A stretch of DNA of 64,000 bases from Lithodes maja (lineage: Eukaryota; Arthropoda; Malacostraca; Decapoda; Lithodidae). The translations under genes were made by a program, and so were the position numbers. Each line of letters begins with the position of its first letter. Position 1 is the stretch's first letter. The notes under the pieces are model-generated. The model did no database searches. It had not been told where the DNA came from and saw only the letters and a list, made by a program, of their open reading frames with translations. The stretch is from NCBI GenBank assembly GCA_037953745.1, contig JBAKBP010007465.1:1-64000 (forward strand), read 5' to 3'. Of this stretch, positions 1 through 10,200 are shown piece by piece.

Positions 1-3000
1 CTATCATCAACCCGAGGAAGAGGATATGGGTTAGTTGGAGTCAAACCGTTTAGCCTACGGAAATCAATACAGAAGCGTACCTTGCCATCTGGTTTAGGCT
101 GCAGTGTTACGGGGGAAGTCCATTTAACGGTACCTTTCTCTATCAACCCTCTACCGAGCATATACTCCAACTCATCCCTCAGAGCGGGTAGTTTTATGGG
201 GGGCACACGGTATGGGATTGACTTAAAGGGTAGATGGTGCCCCACGTCAACATCATGCATAGCCTGAGTAGTGAGGCCTGGATGTTCAGCGAATACAGTG
301 GGGTATAAACCGAGCAACTGACGGATAGCTTCAAATTGCGGCTCAGGCAAATGGGCTATAGCCTCGTCAGCCCTTAGGCTCGAGTTCCCCGCCCACTGAT
401 CCGCTGAAACATGGTGATCCCAGCTATCCTCCTCTGAAGCTTGACTGTCCCCCTCTCCTTCTCCACCACGGCCGCAACAAGCCAACACAGGGACAGTGAG
501 AGGCTCAGAGGGGCGCCTCACATACTCTTTTATCAGGTTCACGTGACATAACTGATTCTTCTTCCTCCTGTCTGGAGTGGCAACAAGGTAATCTAGGTCC
601 GAAATTTTCTCCACAATTTTATAGGGTCCAGTATACTTCGCCGACAAGGGGTTACCCACCAAAGGCAACAAAATCAACACCTCCTGTCCCACAATGAACT
701 CCCGGAGCTTCACTTTGCGATCATACCTGTCCTTCATTAAAGCTTGTGACCCTGTTAAATTCCGACCTGCCATCTCCAGACTCTTAAGCATGCGCTCACG
801 GCTTTCAAACACATACTTCAACAAGGAACAAGGCGGCACAGTTCCTTCCCAAATTTCCCGCAGCATATTAAGGGGGCCCCTGACTCGGTGTCCAAAAATC
901 AGCTCGTTTGGACTAAATCCCAGGCTCTCACCAGGCACTTCCCGAGCAGCAAACAGTACATACGGCAATCCAAGATCCCAATCTCTTCCGTTATCAGCAC
1001 AATAACACCTGAGCATGCTTTTAAGGGTGGCATGCCACCGCTCAAGCACCCCTTGGCTCTCAGGGTGATACGCTGACGATACCACCGCCCGTATTCCATG
1101 CTGTTGCATTGTTTGCTTAAAGAGATTGGAGGTGAAATTGGACCCCTGATCAGACTGAATCTCCTCCGGGTACCCGTACCTTGAAAAGTACCACAACAAG
1201 TTACTGACTACCGTCTTAGCCATGCCGTTTTTCATGGGGTATGCATCGGGGTATCTAGTGGCAACATCCATGATGGTTAACAAAAATTTATTACCAGCCT
1301 TTGTGGGAGGGAGGGGACCAACCATGTCAACAACAATCTTACTAAAAGGTGGCCCAATTACAGGAATAGGGTGCAACGGAGCTTTAGGAATAACTTGGTT
1401 TGGTTTCCCGACCCGTTGACAAATATCACATGAGTTTATCCAGGACTGCACATGAGACTTCATCCCCGGCCACCAAAACAACTTCCCCAAAGCCGCCACC
1501 GTTTTTCTTACCCCCAAATGTCCTGCCAGCGGTGTGTCATGCGCCAAACTCAGTAGGCTATCCCTGCACTCCCGCGGCACCATCAACTGGTCCACTACCC
1601 CGGACCCCATCTTCCAGCTACGGTTAGGGTCTTGAAAACGCCGATACAGGATGCCATCTAAATAAAAAAAATCTCCCGGCTGTGCATCACCGTCCTCGTC
1701 GAGCTCCACAGCTCCATTAGCACACGTTTGGAGCTCAGGGTCCTCCAGCTGCAACCGACGTATATCTGAGGGTGCCAAGCGATCTAACTGCTCCCGGAGC
1801 AATGCATGACCCTCCCCGATACTGAGCTGCTCCCTCTGTCTCTCTCGATGTTCATAACGTTGCTGTCGTGGAGACTCGTCATGCCCAGCCTCGTCACTCT
1901 CGATGACAGGCCCAGGGGCTACTCCAGAACTAAGTAATGGTGCTAATACTGAATCACCCAGGAGAGCCGCCGAGTCAAAACTCTTAAAACCAACTCCAGC
2001 TTTAGCCTCCTCCTGTTGATCGTTCCTCTGCTGGTCTGAAGACGGAGGATTAGGCTGTGACACTTTAGCTGCCCGAGCTCGGGTGACAGCACACGCCATG
2101 GGTTGTGCCTGGCACCGCTCGACCCACTCTCGCTCTTCCCTACTCACGTCGGCCGGCCTCTCGGCAACGACTAAGGGTAGAACCTCAGAAGCGGGCATTG
2201 CAAAGTCGTTGCCGAGAAGAAGGTCGACGCCCTCCACTGGCAGTTTCTCCACAATCCCAACATCCAATTCACGTGCCACACCATCCACCTCCAACTCCAA
2301 CCGCACCAGCGGGTATGACCGAGTTGCATTAATACCCTGCACCACCACCACCCGAGCCGCATTTATAGGGTAGCCAGTCAAGTTTTTCATCAAAGTATGG
2401 GAAGCACCTGTATCACGCAAGACCTCTACTCCATGCTTGCGCCCCGCCCACATCACGCAACCCCGTCCTCTATGGTCGCAAAAAACATCCTGAGCAGGGT
2501 TCGAGCCTCCCAGGTGCTTCTGCATTGGCTGTGCCTCAGCCTCTGACGAACTGCCCCGGGCAAACTCAGAAGGCTTCAGAGACACACCAATGTTGCAGGC
2601 CAAAGACACAGCTGCTGTAGGTGGTTTGCTAGGACAGACTCTTGCAAAGTGCCCCTTTTTATGACATTGATAACACTCTAACTCCCCTTTGGGCTTCCCT
2701 TGGTACTGGGAAGGGCCCGGCCCCTTCTTAAATGGGACGGTGCTAGTCTTGTGGTCAGTCTTGGTATCATAACTCTTGTACTTGTTTGCATAAGATATAT
2801 TACTAACTCGGGGGGGTGGGGCGTCACGCCCCTTGTTACCTGCCTCACTACGCTGGGCAGACCCGCACCCACGAATTAATGATAGCCGGAGGTCAGCCAT
2901 CTCAGCTGCCTCCTGTAGAGTTTTTGGATTCTTTTCTTTAATAGTTAAAGTCATTTCTGCACCTGTACACTTATAAAACTGCTCGAGCAGAAACAGCTCC

Positions 3001-4085
3001 GTCAACTGTTCGGCCGTCTCAGCTTTCTCAGAACGTGTCCAGTTTGTAAGTGCATCTTTTAAGTCCCGGGCATGCTCAAGAAAGGTCGCCTCCCTAGTCT
3101 TTGTAACACCCCGAAACTTCAATCGATATGTTTCTGGTTGCAACTCGTATGCCCGTAGGACAGCTCTCTTCAATTCTGGGTAGTCAATGCAAGACTCTAA
3201 AGGCAGTGCATCATAAGCCTTCAGACCCTTACCCGTAAGTCTTGAGGAGACCAGAGCTGCCCACTTCTCTTCAGGCCAATTATGCTCCCTACACTTCTTC
3301 TCAAAACGATTAAAAAATTCTGTGACTTCAGTTTCACTAAATGCCGGCACCAACTTGACTAAGTGGGACAAGGACTGTTCTCTTACTTGGCCCTCACGGC
3401 CCATCCGAATCCCTGTCGACTCTGCACGAGTCTTATCTAAATCTATTTGAGCACAATATTTCTCTGAGTCGTACCTAAGCTCAGCCTCGTGCCTCCTAAC
3501 CTCAATCTCATGCCTCCTAGTCTCATTCTCCTGCTTCCTAACCTCAGTCTCATGCCTCCTAGACTCATTCTCCATCTCCTGCTTCCTAGCCTCATTCTCC
3601 ATTTTAGCAAGCTCGAGTTTAAATATCATCTCAGGAGACAGGCCGGAAGAGGGAGCTGCCACTACTGAAGGAGGGGGGGCAAGAACTGGGGAACCACCAT
3701 ACGCACCGCCCGAGGGCACTCCAATCTTCCAATGCTCATCCCTCTGTGGGAGAGTGCTAACCTCCGGCAACTGAGTGGACGGCACTGTGGGAGTCGAGTG
3801 AGAGGGGATCTGGGGAGGAACCCCCCCAAACGCCCTCTCCTCCGAAACCCCATGTCGCCCACGCAACACCCAGGAAATTAGCTCCCCCTTGGACATCCCT
3901 CCTACATTGGATAGACCCAAAACCTTGGCTATCAGGTGCAAGCCATAAACATTCACCCCAGTCAGCCTCTCCTCCGTCACATGGTACTGCTTACTCACAA
4001 AAAGTCTAGCATCCTCCTCACTAGTTACTAACGGCACCTCCTCACTTAGCATCTCTCGCTCCTCGTCAGTACTAGGGCCCGACAT
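1..4085 (-). CDS. Gag-Pol polyprotein of a Gmr1-like (integrase before RT) Ty3/Gypsy retrotransposon, 3' part cut off by window edge
   Basis: One open frame starts with ATG at 4085 (MSGPSTDEE) and stays in phase at every point checked down to base 3, at least 1361 codons. Residues 1-460 are Gag-like, with a Glu/Arg-rich coiled-coil stretch around 150-200. A zinc knuckle CYQCHKKGHFARVC sits at 471-484. The aspartic protease motif LRDTGAS is at about 556-562 (catalytic D558). The integrase zinc finger uses H849, H856, C886 and C889, followed by a D920-D979-35-E1015 core (VDMVGP, QSDQGSNF, GVLERW) and a GPY-like module (YTGPYKIV). Only after the integrase comes the start of reverse transcriptase (WTSPVTLQPKPDGK, then FCIDFRRLNG near 1339). 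The RT catalytic box and RNase H would lie left of the window. Normal Ty3/Gypsy order is PR-RT-RH-IN. The PR-IN-RT order is that of Gmr1-type elements. Nothing seen suggests decay in the visible part. Confidence 0.9.
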   Translation of the reverse strand, partial: MSGPSTDEEREMLSEEVPLVTSEEDARLFVSKQYHVTEERLTGVNVYGLHLIAKVLGLSNVGGMSKGELISWVLRGRHGVSEERAFGGVPPQIPSHSTPTVPSTQLPEVSTLPQRDEHWKIGVPSGGAYGGSPVLAPPPSVVAAPSSGLSPEMIFKLELAKMENEARKQEMENESRRHETEVRKQENETRRHEIEVRRHEAELRYDSEKYCAQIDLDKTRAESTGIRMGREGQVREQSLSHLVKLVPAFSETEVTEFFNRFEKKCREHNWPEEKWAALVSSRLTGKGLKAYDALPLESCIDYPELKRAVLRAYELQPETYRLKFRGVTKTREATFLEHARDLKDALTNWTRSEKAETAEQLTELFLLEQFYKCTGAEMTLTIKEKNPKTLQEAAEMADLRLSLIRGCGSAQRSEAGNKGRDAPPPRVSNISYANKYKSYDTKTDHKTSTVPFKKGPGPSQYQGKPKGELECYQCHKKGHFARVCPSKPPTAAVSLACNIGVSLKPSEFARGSSSEAEAQPMQKHLGGSNPAQDVFCDHRGRGCVMWAGRKHGVEVLRDTGASHTLMKNLTGYPINAARVVVVQGINATRSYPLVRLELEVDGVARELDVGIVEKLPVEGVDLLLGNDFAMPASEVLPLVVAERPADVSREEREWVERCQAQPMACAVTRARAAKVSQPNPPSSDQQRNDQQEEAKAGVGFKSFDSAALLGDSVLAPLLSSGVAPGPVIESDEAGHDESPRQQRYEHRERQREQLSIGEGHALLREQLDRLAPSDIRRLQLEDPELQTCANGAVELDEDGDAQPGDFFYLDGILYRRFQDPNRSWKMGSGVVDQLMVPRECRDSLLSLAHDTPLAGHLGVRKTVAALGKLFWWPGMKSHVQSWINSCDICQRVGKPNQVIPKAPLHPIPVIGPPFSKIVVDMVGPLPPTKAGNKFLLTIMDVATRYPDAYPMKNGMAKTVVSNLLWYFSRYGYPEEIQSDQGSNFTSNLFKQTMQQHGIRAVVSSAYHPESQGVLERWHATLKSMLRCYCADNGRDWDLGLPYVLFAAREVPGESLGFSPNELIFGHRVRGPLNMLREIWEGTVPPCSLLKYVFESRERMLKSLEMAGRNLTGSQALMKDRYDRKVKLREFIVGQEVLILLPLVGNPLSAKYTGPYKIVEKISDLDYLVATPDRRKKNQLCHVNLIKEYVRRPSEPLTVPVLACCGRGGEGEGDSQASEEDSWDHHVSADQWAGNSSLRADEAIAHLPEPQFEAIRQLLGLYPTVFAEHPGLTTQAMHDVDVGHHLPFKSIPYRVPPIKLPALRDELEYMLGRGLIEKGTVKWTSPVTLQPKPDGKVRFCIDFRRLNGLTPTNPYPLPRVDD

Positions 4086-4300
4086 ACTGAAGTTCACCAA
4101 AAAATTCTCGAGACAAAAGTGTTAAACTCCCTTATGCAAGCACTAATTACTAAATTAACTGGAGTCTCTTAAATGCTCTCCTAATTGCCTTACAAAAAAA
4201 AAATATTCTTCAATATGTACGCTAAAGTACGAACAAACAAATGTTGTACAATTCTGCAAAAAAATATACTGTTCACAAAATCCTAAGCAAGGTCGCCATT
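4086..4300 (-). other. Retrotransposon leader with candidate primer-binding site
   Basis: This is the untranslated stretch between the gag start and the LTR-like region. On the minus strand TGGCGACCTTGCTTAG (4298-4283) begins two bases after the end of the presumed 5' LTR (...GGTCGTAACA, ending at 4301). A PBS is expected to start with TGG, pairing with the CCA end of a tRNA. I cannot name the tRNA from this sequence. Confidence 0.6.
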
Positions 4301-6130
4301 TGTTACGACCGGGCACTCGGGTACACTAGGGCTCTTACACAGGACTCGAGTATGGCTCGCTGCCACAACGGAAACACACGATCCCAACCCCAGAGTACTG
4401 CCAGCCGAACAAAAAACGCCACTACCCTCCAGAGTTCTATCTGCTATAACGGGGTATACAAGAACTCGGTACTAGCGTTTCACACAACAGACTAATAGCA
4501 AGACGGGAGTTATCTAGTCTGGTCAACAATCAAACAAAGAAGAAAGTACTACAACACTAAAGAATAGTGTTGGCCGAAGCCGAAGTAATCCACCCTTGAA
4601 CTAAGAACTTAAGAAGTCCTCCACCCTCTACTTCGGATCGGCACTATTACGTTACGTTAAACAATAGTCCTCGAGCATCAAGCAAGGAATCTTCTGATAA
4701 GTTAGATGCTTCTCGAATACTCATAAGAAGTAAGTATCGGATTTTGAACAGCAATTTAATGAATAACTCACTGGTAATTAAAGGCTTTAAATTGACATAA
4801 GAAGAATTATAAGAATAAGAATAAGCAATAGGATATGGCAAACATTAAGAAGAAGTACTCCGACAATGCACTGGCAATAGCCTACTAAGATTGTGCTCGT
4901 GGGCCACTAATCTCTGAAGTAGCTAAGCGTGCCACACATGAAATCAATAATGCTTAAACAATAATATACATAAGGAGAAGCTTCAATACTATGCTGTATC
5001 TGCTGGTCGAGCAAAGTCTAGCTGGGATATCTAAGGTTAAGAGACAATGGCTGAGCAAGCGGCTCGTAGCCTAGCGAGGTCCTTAAGACTGTGCGGCCAA
5101 ATTACGGTAATTGACGGGATGCTCTCTTGAGAGATCCAGATCACTAGTATCTGGTTCTCTCCTGGCGATCCTCTCAAAGTCAAGCAAATGAGATAGCACA
5201 GTGTTGGGTGGCACAGGCAAAAGCCCTCACTCGCAACACAGTGCTAAACTCCCACGGTACACAGTCAGAAAGACCACCTAGGCGTTCCACGTCTCCGTTG
5301 CAATTGTACTGGTTCAACCGCAACCTAGTACTCATAGGAAATCACAACTCAGAAACCCTATCCCAGTCTAGCATTGCCTAAACCAGCAGAAAACAGGAAC
5401 ATGAATAATCGCACACAGGGAAATGCATATACGAGTGCAACAAACATCAATCAATCCTATTCTAGTTAACCCTTCCAAAAATAGGCTATCTAACAGGCAC
5501 TTATCTCGTGAGAACTCAAGCGATAATACTTTGGCTGACTAAATCTGCACCAAAGGGGTCATGGAGGTTAAACAGGGACGAGAAGAGAAGAAGATAGGCT
5601 GTTCAGAGAGTAGAGAAAGTTCACATCAGTCGGAAGAATATGGATAGTTGCAAGGGATATGAGAAGTCGCTTTGCCTGATGAGTTCTGAAGAATGGTGGC
5701 AAGAACCTCTCTTTTTATACTCGGCCCTCTAGCGGCATATCTCAAACTACTTAAGGACCGCCCACTGGCAATCATGACGTCATATTCTCTCTCAATCTGG
5801 GATCGACAAAGAACTTCCCACGCGCTGAAAGGGAGGAAGGGAGGAGGGAGGAGGGAATTAGGCCTATCTGCCCGCGTGGCGCACTCACTGGTCCCCGTTA
5901 CGTAATATCTCTCTCTCTCTCCTCTCATCATTACATATAAGTCCCACACACAATACTTATAACTAATGATATAAAATAGAACTCGTTGACTCAGATGAAA
6001 ACAAAATACATATTTATAATACTTATAGTACAACGGCTCACATAAACTAAGTTAGGAAACTCTACACAGACTACAGCCAAAGTTCCTGCCCTGACGATCC
6101 TAGCGAGAGTGGGGCCTGACTGGGCGTTCT
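4301..6130 (-). repeat. Probable 5' LTR region of the Gmr1-like element (outer edge uncertain)
   Basis: The inner edge is well placed: plus-strand tgttacgacc at 4301 gives a minus-strand ...TAACA end next to the PBS. The region has no credible ORF and carries a TATA-like box read on the minus strand (5711-5719). The other LTR copy is outside the window, so the outer edge cannot be set by comparison. TGTACAGAACGCC, read on the minus strand from about 6136, is one possible start. If transcription starts just past the TATA box, the R-U5 part would be about 1.4 kb, unusually long. Confidence 0.4.
5711..5719 (-). promoter_or_regulatory. Candidate LTR TATA box
   Basis: The minus strand reads GAGTATAAAAAGAG here, a good TATA-box match pointing toward the gag-pol gene at 4085. 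It could be chance in AT-rich DNA, but its direction and place in the presumed LTR support it. Confidence 0.45.
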
Positions 6131-6650
6131 GTACAGCATGCTCATACTCGACATGCGTCACAGGCCCCAAACATCCATCTCACCATTCTCATTACGTTCC
6201 ATTCTGTTGATTCCATCTGCTTTGACAGGCCACGTTTCTGAAGCCTATGTCATTGCGCTTCTAACACATAAAGCGCATACCTTTCCCTTCAAAGGAAAAG
6301 GGAGTCTTCTCATGGTGAGTAGTGACAACAGTTCTCTGAACATTCCCCTGCCACATCTAATTTTGGCGATAGTGCCCCACCACCGGCGGAGTAGCTATCT
6401 CTCAATTAGCAAAATTTGTCCACCCATCTCCAGTGCCTACTTGCCAAAGTTAACACTCTCGAGCTAATCATTGATCACAAGCTCACCTTTGCATACTATG
6501 CATACAAATTTCTCAACTTCGGACTTCTTCATCGGTAGAGGAACCCCTTTAATCTAGTGCAGCGCTTCTTCCCATAGTGTACCCAGCAGTGGCAAGCGCT
6601 ATACCGTATTGAGTTTGCGCCCACCCCTTTTCTGCATCCTTTACATGGGT

Positions 6651-6735
6651 TGTTGTTGTTGTTGTTGTTCCCCAGGCTGCCTGGCCGAACAGTCCCAAGG
6701 TCCCGAGCAAGGCCAAGGCCATAGAGTGCCCCCAT
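6651..6735 (-). mobile_element. Severely 5'-truncated LINE 3' end with (AAC)n tail
   Basis: On the minus strand this encodes LGLARDLGTVRPGSLG followed directly by seven AAC (Asn) codons. It matches the 3' end of a second fragment at 35836-36092 (LRDSGLRPGSLG plus AAC repeats), so both come from one LINE family with an (AAC)n tail. Only about 85 bp remain here. Confidence 0.65.
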
Positions 6736-6739
6736 AAAA

Positions 6740-7167
6740 CTAAAGATTACATGGGTTTACACCTGGACTTAACTTTCTTAGAGTTTATTAGACTGTTAAC
6801 ATTAATTTTGTTTAAATTTTTTAGAGGAATAATTCAAAGTGGATATAACTTTATCTTTAATAGGGTTATCTATGGATTTTTTAGAATTAGCTCTAATACA
6901 TCCCATAAAAGCAAAGACTGTATTTTTAAATTTATTTGTGAAATTACTTTTATTGTTTAGAATATTTTCTATCAAAGGAGTAAAACTTTTCATTTGTAGG
7001 CCTTTCAATGAATCTTTTAATTTTTTAATTCCGAAATTCAGATGTAATGAATACAAATTATTGACAATCGGGTTAATATCTGACCTGTTTTTCTTTTTAT
7101 TTAATGAATTTAGCCTTCTATTACCATGTCTATATGGTCTTCTGTTTCTAACGGGGAAGTTAAAGTA
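6740..7167 (-). pseudogene. Penelope-like element, C-terminal segment (part 3 of 3)
   Basis: The frame runs from the LINE insertion junction at 7167 (PYFNFPVRNRRPYRHG) to a stop at 6802, about 120 residues rich in Lys and Asn. It continues the frame seen right of the LINE at 14358-14572, across a shared 13-bp target-site duplication. It therefore belongs to the same Penelope-like ORF, as an extension after the GIY-YIG domain. I recognise no fold in it. Sequence 6740-6801 would be 3' untranslated. Confidence 0.6.
7155..7167. repeat. Target-site duplication, left copy, LINE copy 1
   Basis: ggaagttaaagta here is repeated exactly at 14345-14357, on the other side of the LINE. Two more G bases match on the left, so the exact edge is ambiguous by two bases. 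Confidence 0.9.
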
Positions 7168-7250
7168 CATTACATTACATTAATGAAGGCAACGCACCAG
7201 GCGACAAAGGCCATATGGCACGAAATAGGTAAAGACGGGAAGGAAGTTAA

Positions 7251-10200
7251 CTAAATATCATCGAGAACTCGAACATGATGAAGGAAGGACATAATACGGG
7301 AGATAGAAAACGAGGGAGATTCAGAAAGAAAATCTGCAAGACATGGCGGCCGGCGGAGGAAAGCCAGAAAAGGGAAGAAACGCGTGCGGGCAACGGAAAA
7401 TAAGGGGCAATCGAGGAAAATATGGGAGACAGAAAGCTGAACGGTACAGCGCGAGCAAAGAGTCGGAGGAGAACGGGACATTAAAAACGAATGGGTAAGT
7501 CTGGTGTGGCCAATGCGGAGACGGGCCAAAGCCGTCTCCCATCGGCGATTACGGTGGGAGGGATCAGACCACCCAGAAACGGACGGTTTGACAGAACGAA
7601 GTTTATTAACGGAGATAGCGGACCACTGAGTCTGCCACCTCGACCAAAGAAACCTGGACAAGGCAGGGAAGAAATCAGAGGCCGGGACAGCAAGTGAGGA
7701 GCGGGTACCCCGCACGGCAGCAGAACGAGCAAGGCAATCAACCCGCTCATTACCGCAAACGCCAACGTGACTGGGAACCCAGCAAAAACGTACAAGCTTT
7801 TTGCGGACGGAAAGGCGGAAAAGCCATTCCTGAATGGAAAGAACTAAAGGGTGTAGAGCAGGGGAGGACTGTAAGATAAGTAGAGCACTGAGAGAATCAG
7901 AGAACAAAGTAAAGGACGAGGAGGGGAAGGAACACATAAAACGGAGGGCAATAAAAATAGCATAAAGTTCAGCAGTTAATATACTGGCAACGGAAGGTAA
8001 AGAATATTGATACGAGCAAGTGGGAAAAAGGACGGCAAACCCCACGCCTACCGACGTCTTGGAGCCATCAGTAAACACAGGAGTGGTTGTAGCGTGAAGA
8101 GAGAGGTGATCTAAGAAACGAGACCGAAGAACGAGGGGAGAAGTAGAGGACTTGGAACAAGGGAGGATGGAAGGGCAAACCGAAGGACGAGGGAAAAGCC
8201 AGGGGGGAAAAGAGCAAAAGCGGAAAGGGAGGACGTTAGAAACAGGGAAAGAGCACGATGCGAGCAGCGAGAGCATGCGGACAGAAAACGGAGAACCAAG
8301 ACGGGGGTGAGACGAAAAAGTAGCAACGACCGAAGGGGGAAGGGAAAGAAATGAAGATGGGAATTGTTGAAGGCGAGCGTAAGAACGAAGGGACAGGAGA
8401 GCCCGACGGCGATAAAGAGAAGGGAAACCAGACTCAGCATAGAGGCTTTCAACAGGAGAGGAACGAAAAGCACCAAGAGCAAGACGAAGACCAGAGTGAT
8501 GAACAGAATCAAGAGCATGGAGAACAGAATCAGAGGCTGAAGAGTAAACTTGACAGCCATAATCCAACTTAGAGAGGACAAGAACCGTATGAAGCCGAAG
8601 AAGAAGTGCTCGATCAGCACCCCAAGTGAGGTGGGACAAGGACTGAAGAAGGCGGAGGCGGAGTAAGGCAGCAACCTTGAGAGAAGAAACATGAGCGGAC
8701 CAATTAAGACGAGAATCAAAAGTAAGACCCAAAAAAGTAGTAGAGGAACGATAAGGGAGGGCAGTACCATAAAGAGTAAGAGGAGGATGAGGAATAGAAT
8801 GGCAACGAGTAAAGGACATCGCGCAGGATTTGGAGGTGGAAAAACGGAACCCGTGGTGGGTTGCCCATGAAGAAACAGCCAGAATAGCGGATTGGATAAG
8901 AAGACGTAAAGCAGCAATATCTGAGTCGGCTGCGTAAATCGCAAAGTCGTCGACATACAAGGAAGACCGAACCCCGACAGGAAGAGAAGACACGATACCG
9001 TTGATAGCAATGAGAAAAAGGATGGTACTCAGGACACAACCCTGAGGGACACCTTCCAACTGAGGGTAAAGACGAGATAAGTGGGAAGCGACTCTGACAC
9101 GAAAGGACCGAGAAGAAAGAAAATTCTGAATAAAGACTCCTAGATTACCGTAAATGCCACAAGAACGGAGCTGACGCAAAATGTGGTACTTCCAGGTAGA
9201 ATCATAGGCTTTTTCGAGATCGAAAAAAACAGCAATGACAGTTTGACGACGAGCAAAAGCTGTCCTGATATAAGATTCCAAGCGAATGAGGGGGTCAAGC
9301 GTACTACGAGCACGTCTGAACCCGAACTGGGAAGAAGACAACAAATGGCGCGACTCAAGAATCCACATGAGACGAGCGTTAATCATACGTTCAAAGAGTT
9401 TACACAGGCAACTGGTAAGGACAATAGGGCGATAGTCCTGTGGGGAGAACCCAGACTTGCCAGGTTTAAGAAAAGGGATGGTCAGGGCAGTACTCCAAGA
9501 GGGAGGGAAAACACCAGAAGACCAAATCTTGTTATAGAGAGCTAACAAGAAGACCAGAGCTTGCGAGGAAAGATGTTTGAGCATGAGATAATGGATACCA
9601 TCAGGACCCTCAGAAGTGTTCTTACAGGCACGGAGAGCGGTGCGTAACTCAGATGAGGAAAAAGGAGCATTATAGGATTCGTCAGAGGAAAGACTAAAAG
9701 TAATTGGAGTACTTTCCGCAACGACTTTAAGAGAGTGAAACTCAGCAGAGAGGTGAGAACCACTACTAACTGAGCTAAAGTACGAGCCCAATCGATTAGC
9801 AATTGTTTCGGAGTCTGCCACAGAAACACCATCAATGCGGAGGACTGGAGCACGGAAGGGAAGATGTTTACCAGAGATCTTACGAATACGTTTCCAAACC
9901 GAAGCGACAGGAGTGCGAGACGTAAGAGAAGAAACATAGGACTCCCAACTCCGGCGTTTAGCGGCTTTGGTAGTACGACGGAAAAGAGCAGACGCACGGC
10001 GAAAGAGAAAAAATGACTCCTGAGAAGCAGGGGTGAGACGCTTACGGCGAAAACTCTTCCAAGCCGCCCGTTTAACCCGGAGGGCCCTGGAACACTCAGG
10101 AGACCACCAAGGGACGCATTTAGACGAGAAAGGGCGAGATGTCCGGGGAACGGACGTCAAAGCAGCACCGAAAACCAGATCCAGAAAAAACGAGAGCATG

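Noticed and set aside
6839..7183. Plus-strand frame of 114 codons overlapping the Penelope-like tail
   Set aside because: The minus-strand frame continues the Penelope-like ORF across the LINE insertion. The plus frame is its AT-rich antisense.
8111..9010. Minus-strand frame of 299 codons, Leu/Phe-rich (also 20737-21636)
   Set aside because: Out-of-frame shadow of LINE ORF2, whose catalytic motifs lie in the other frame. The pyrimidine-rich coding strand lacks stops.
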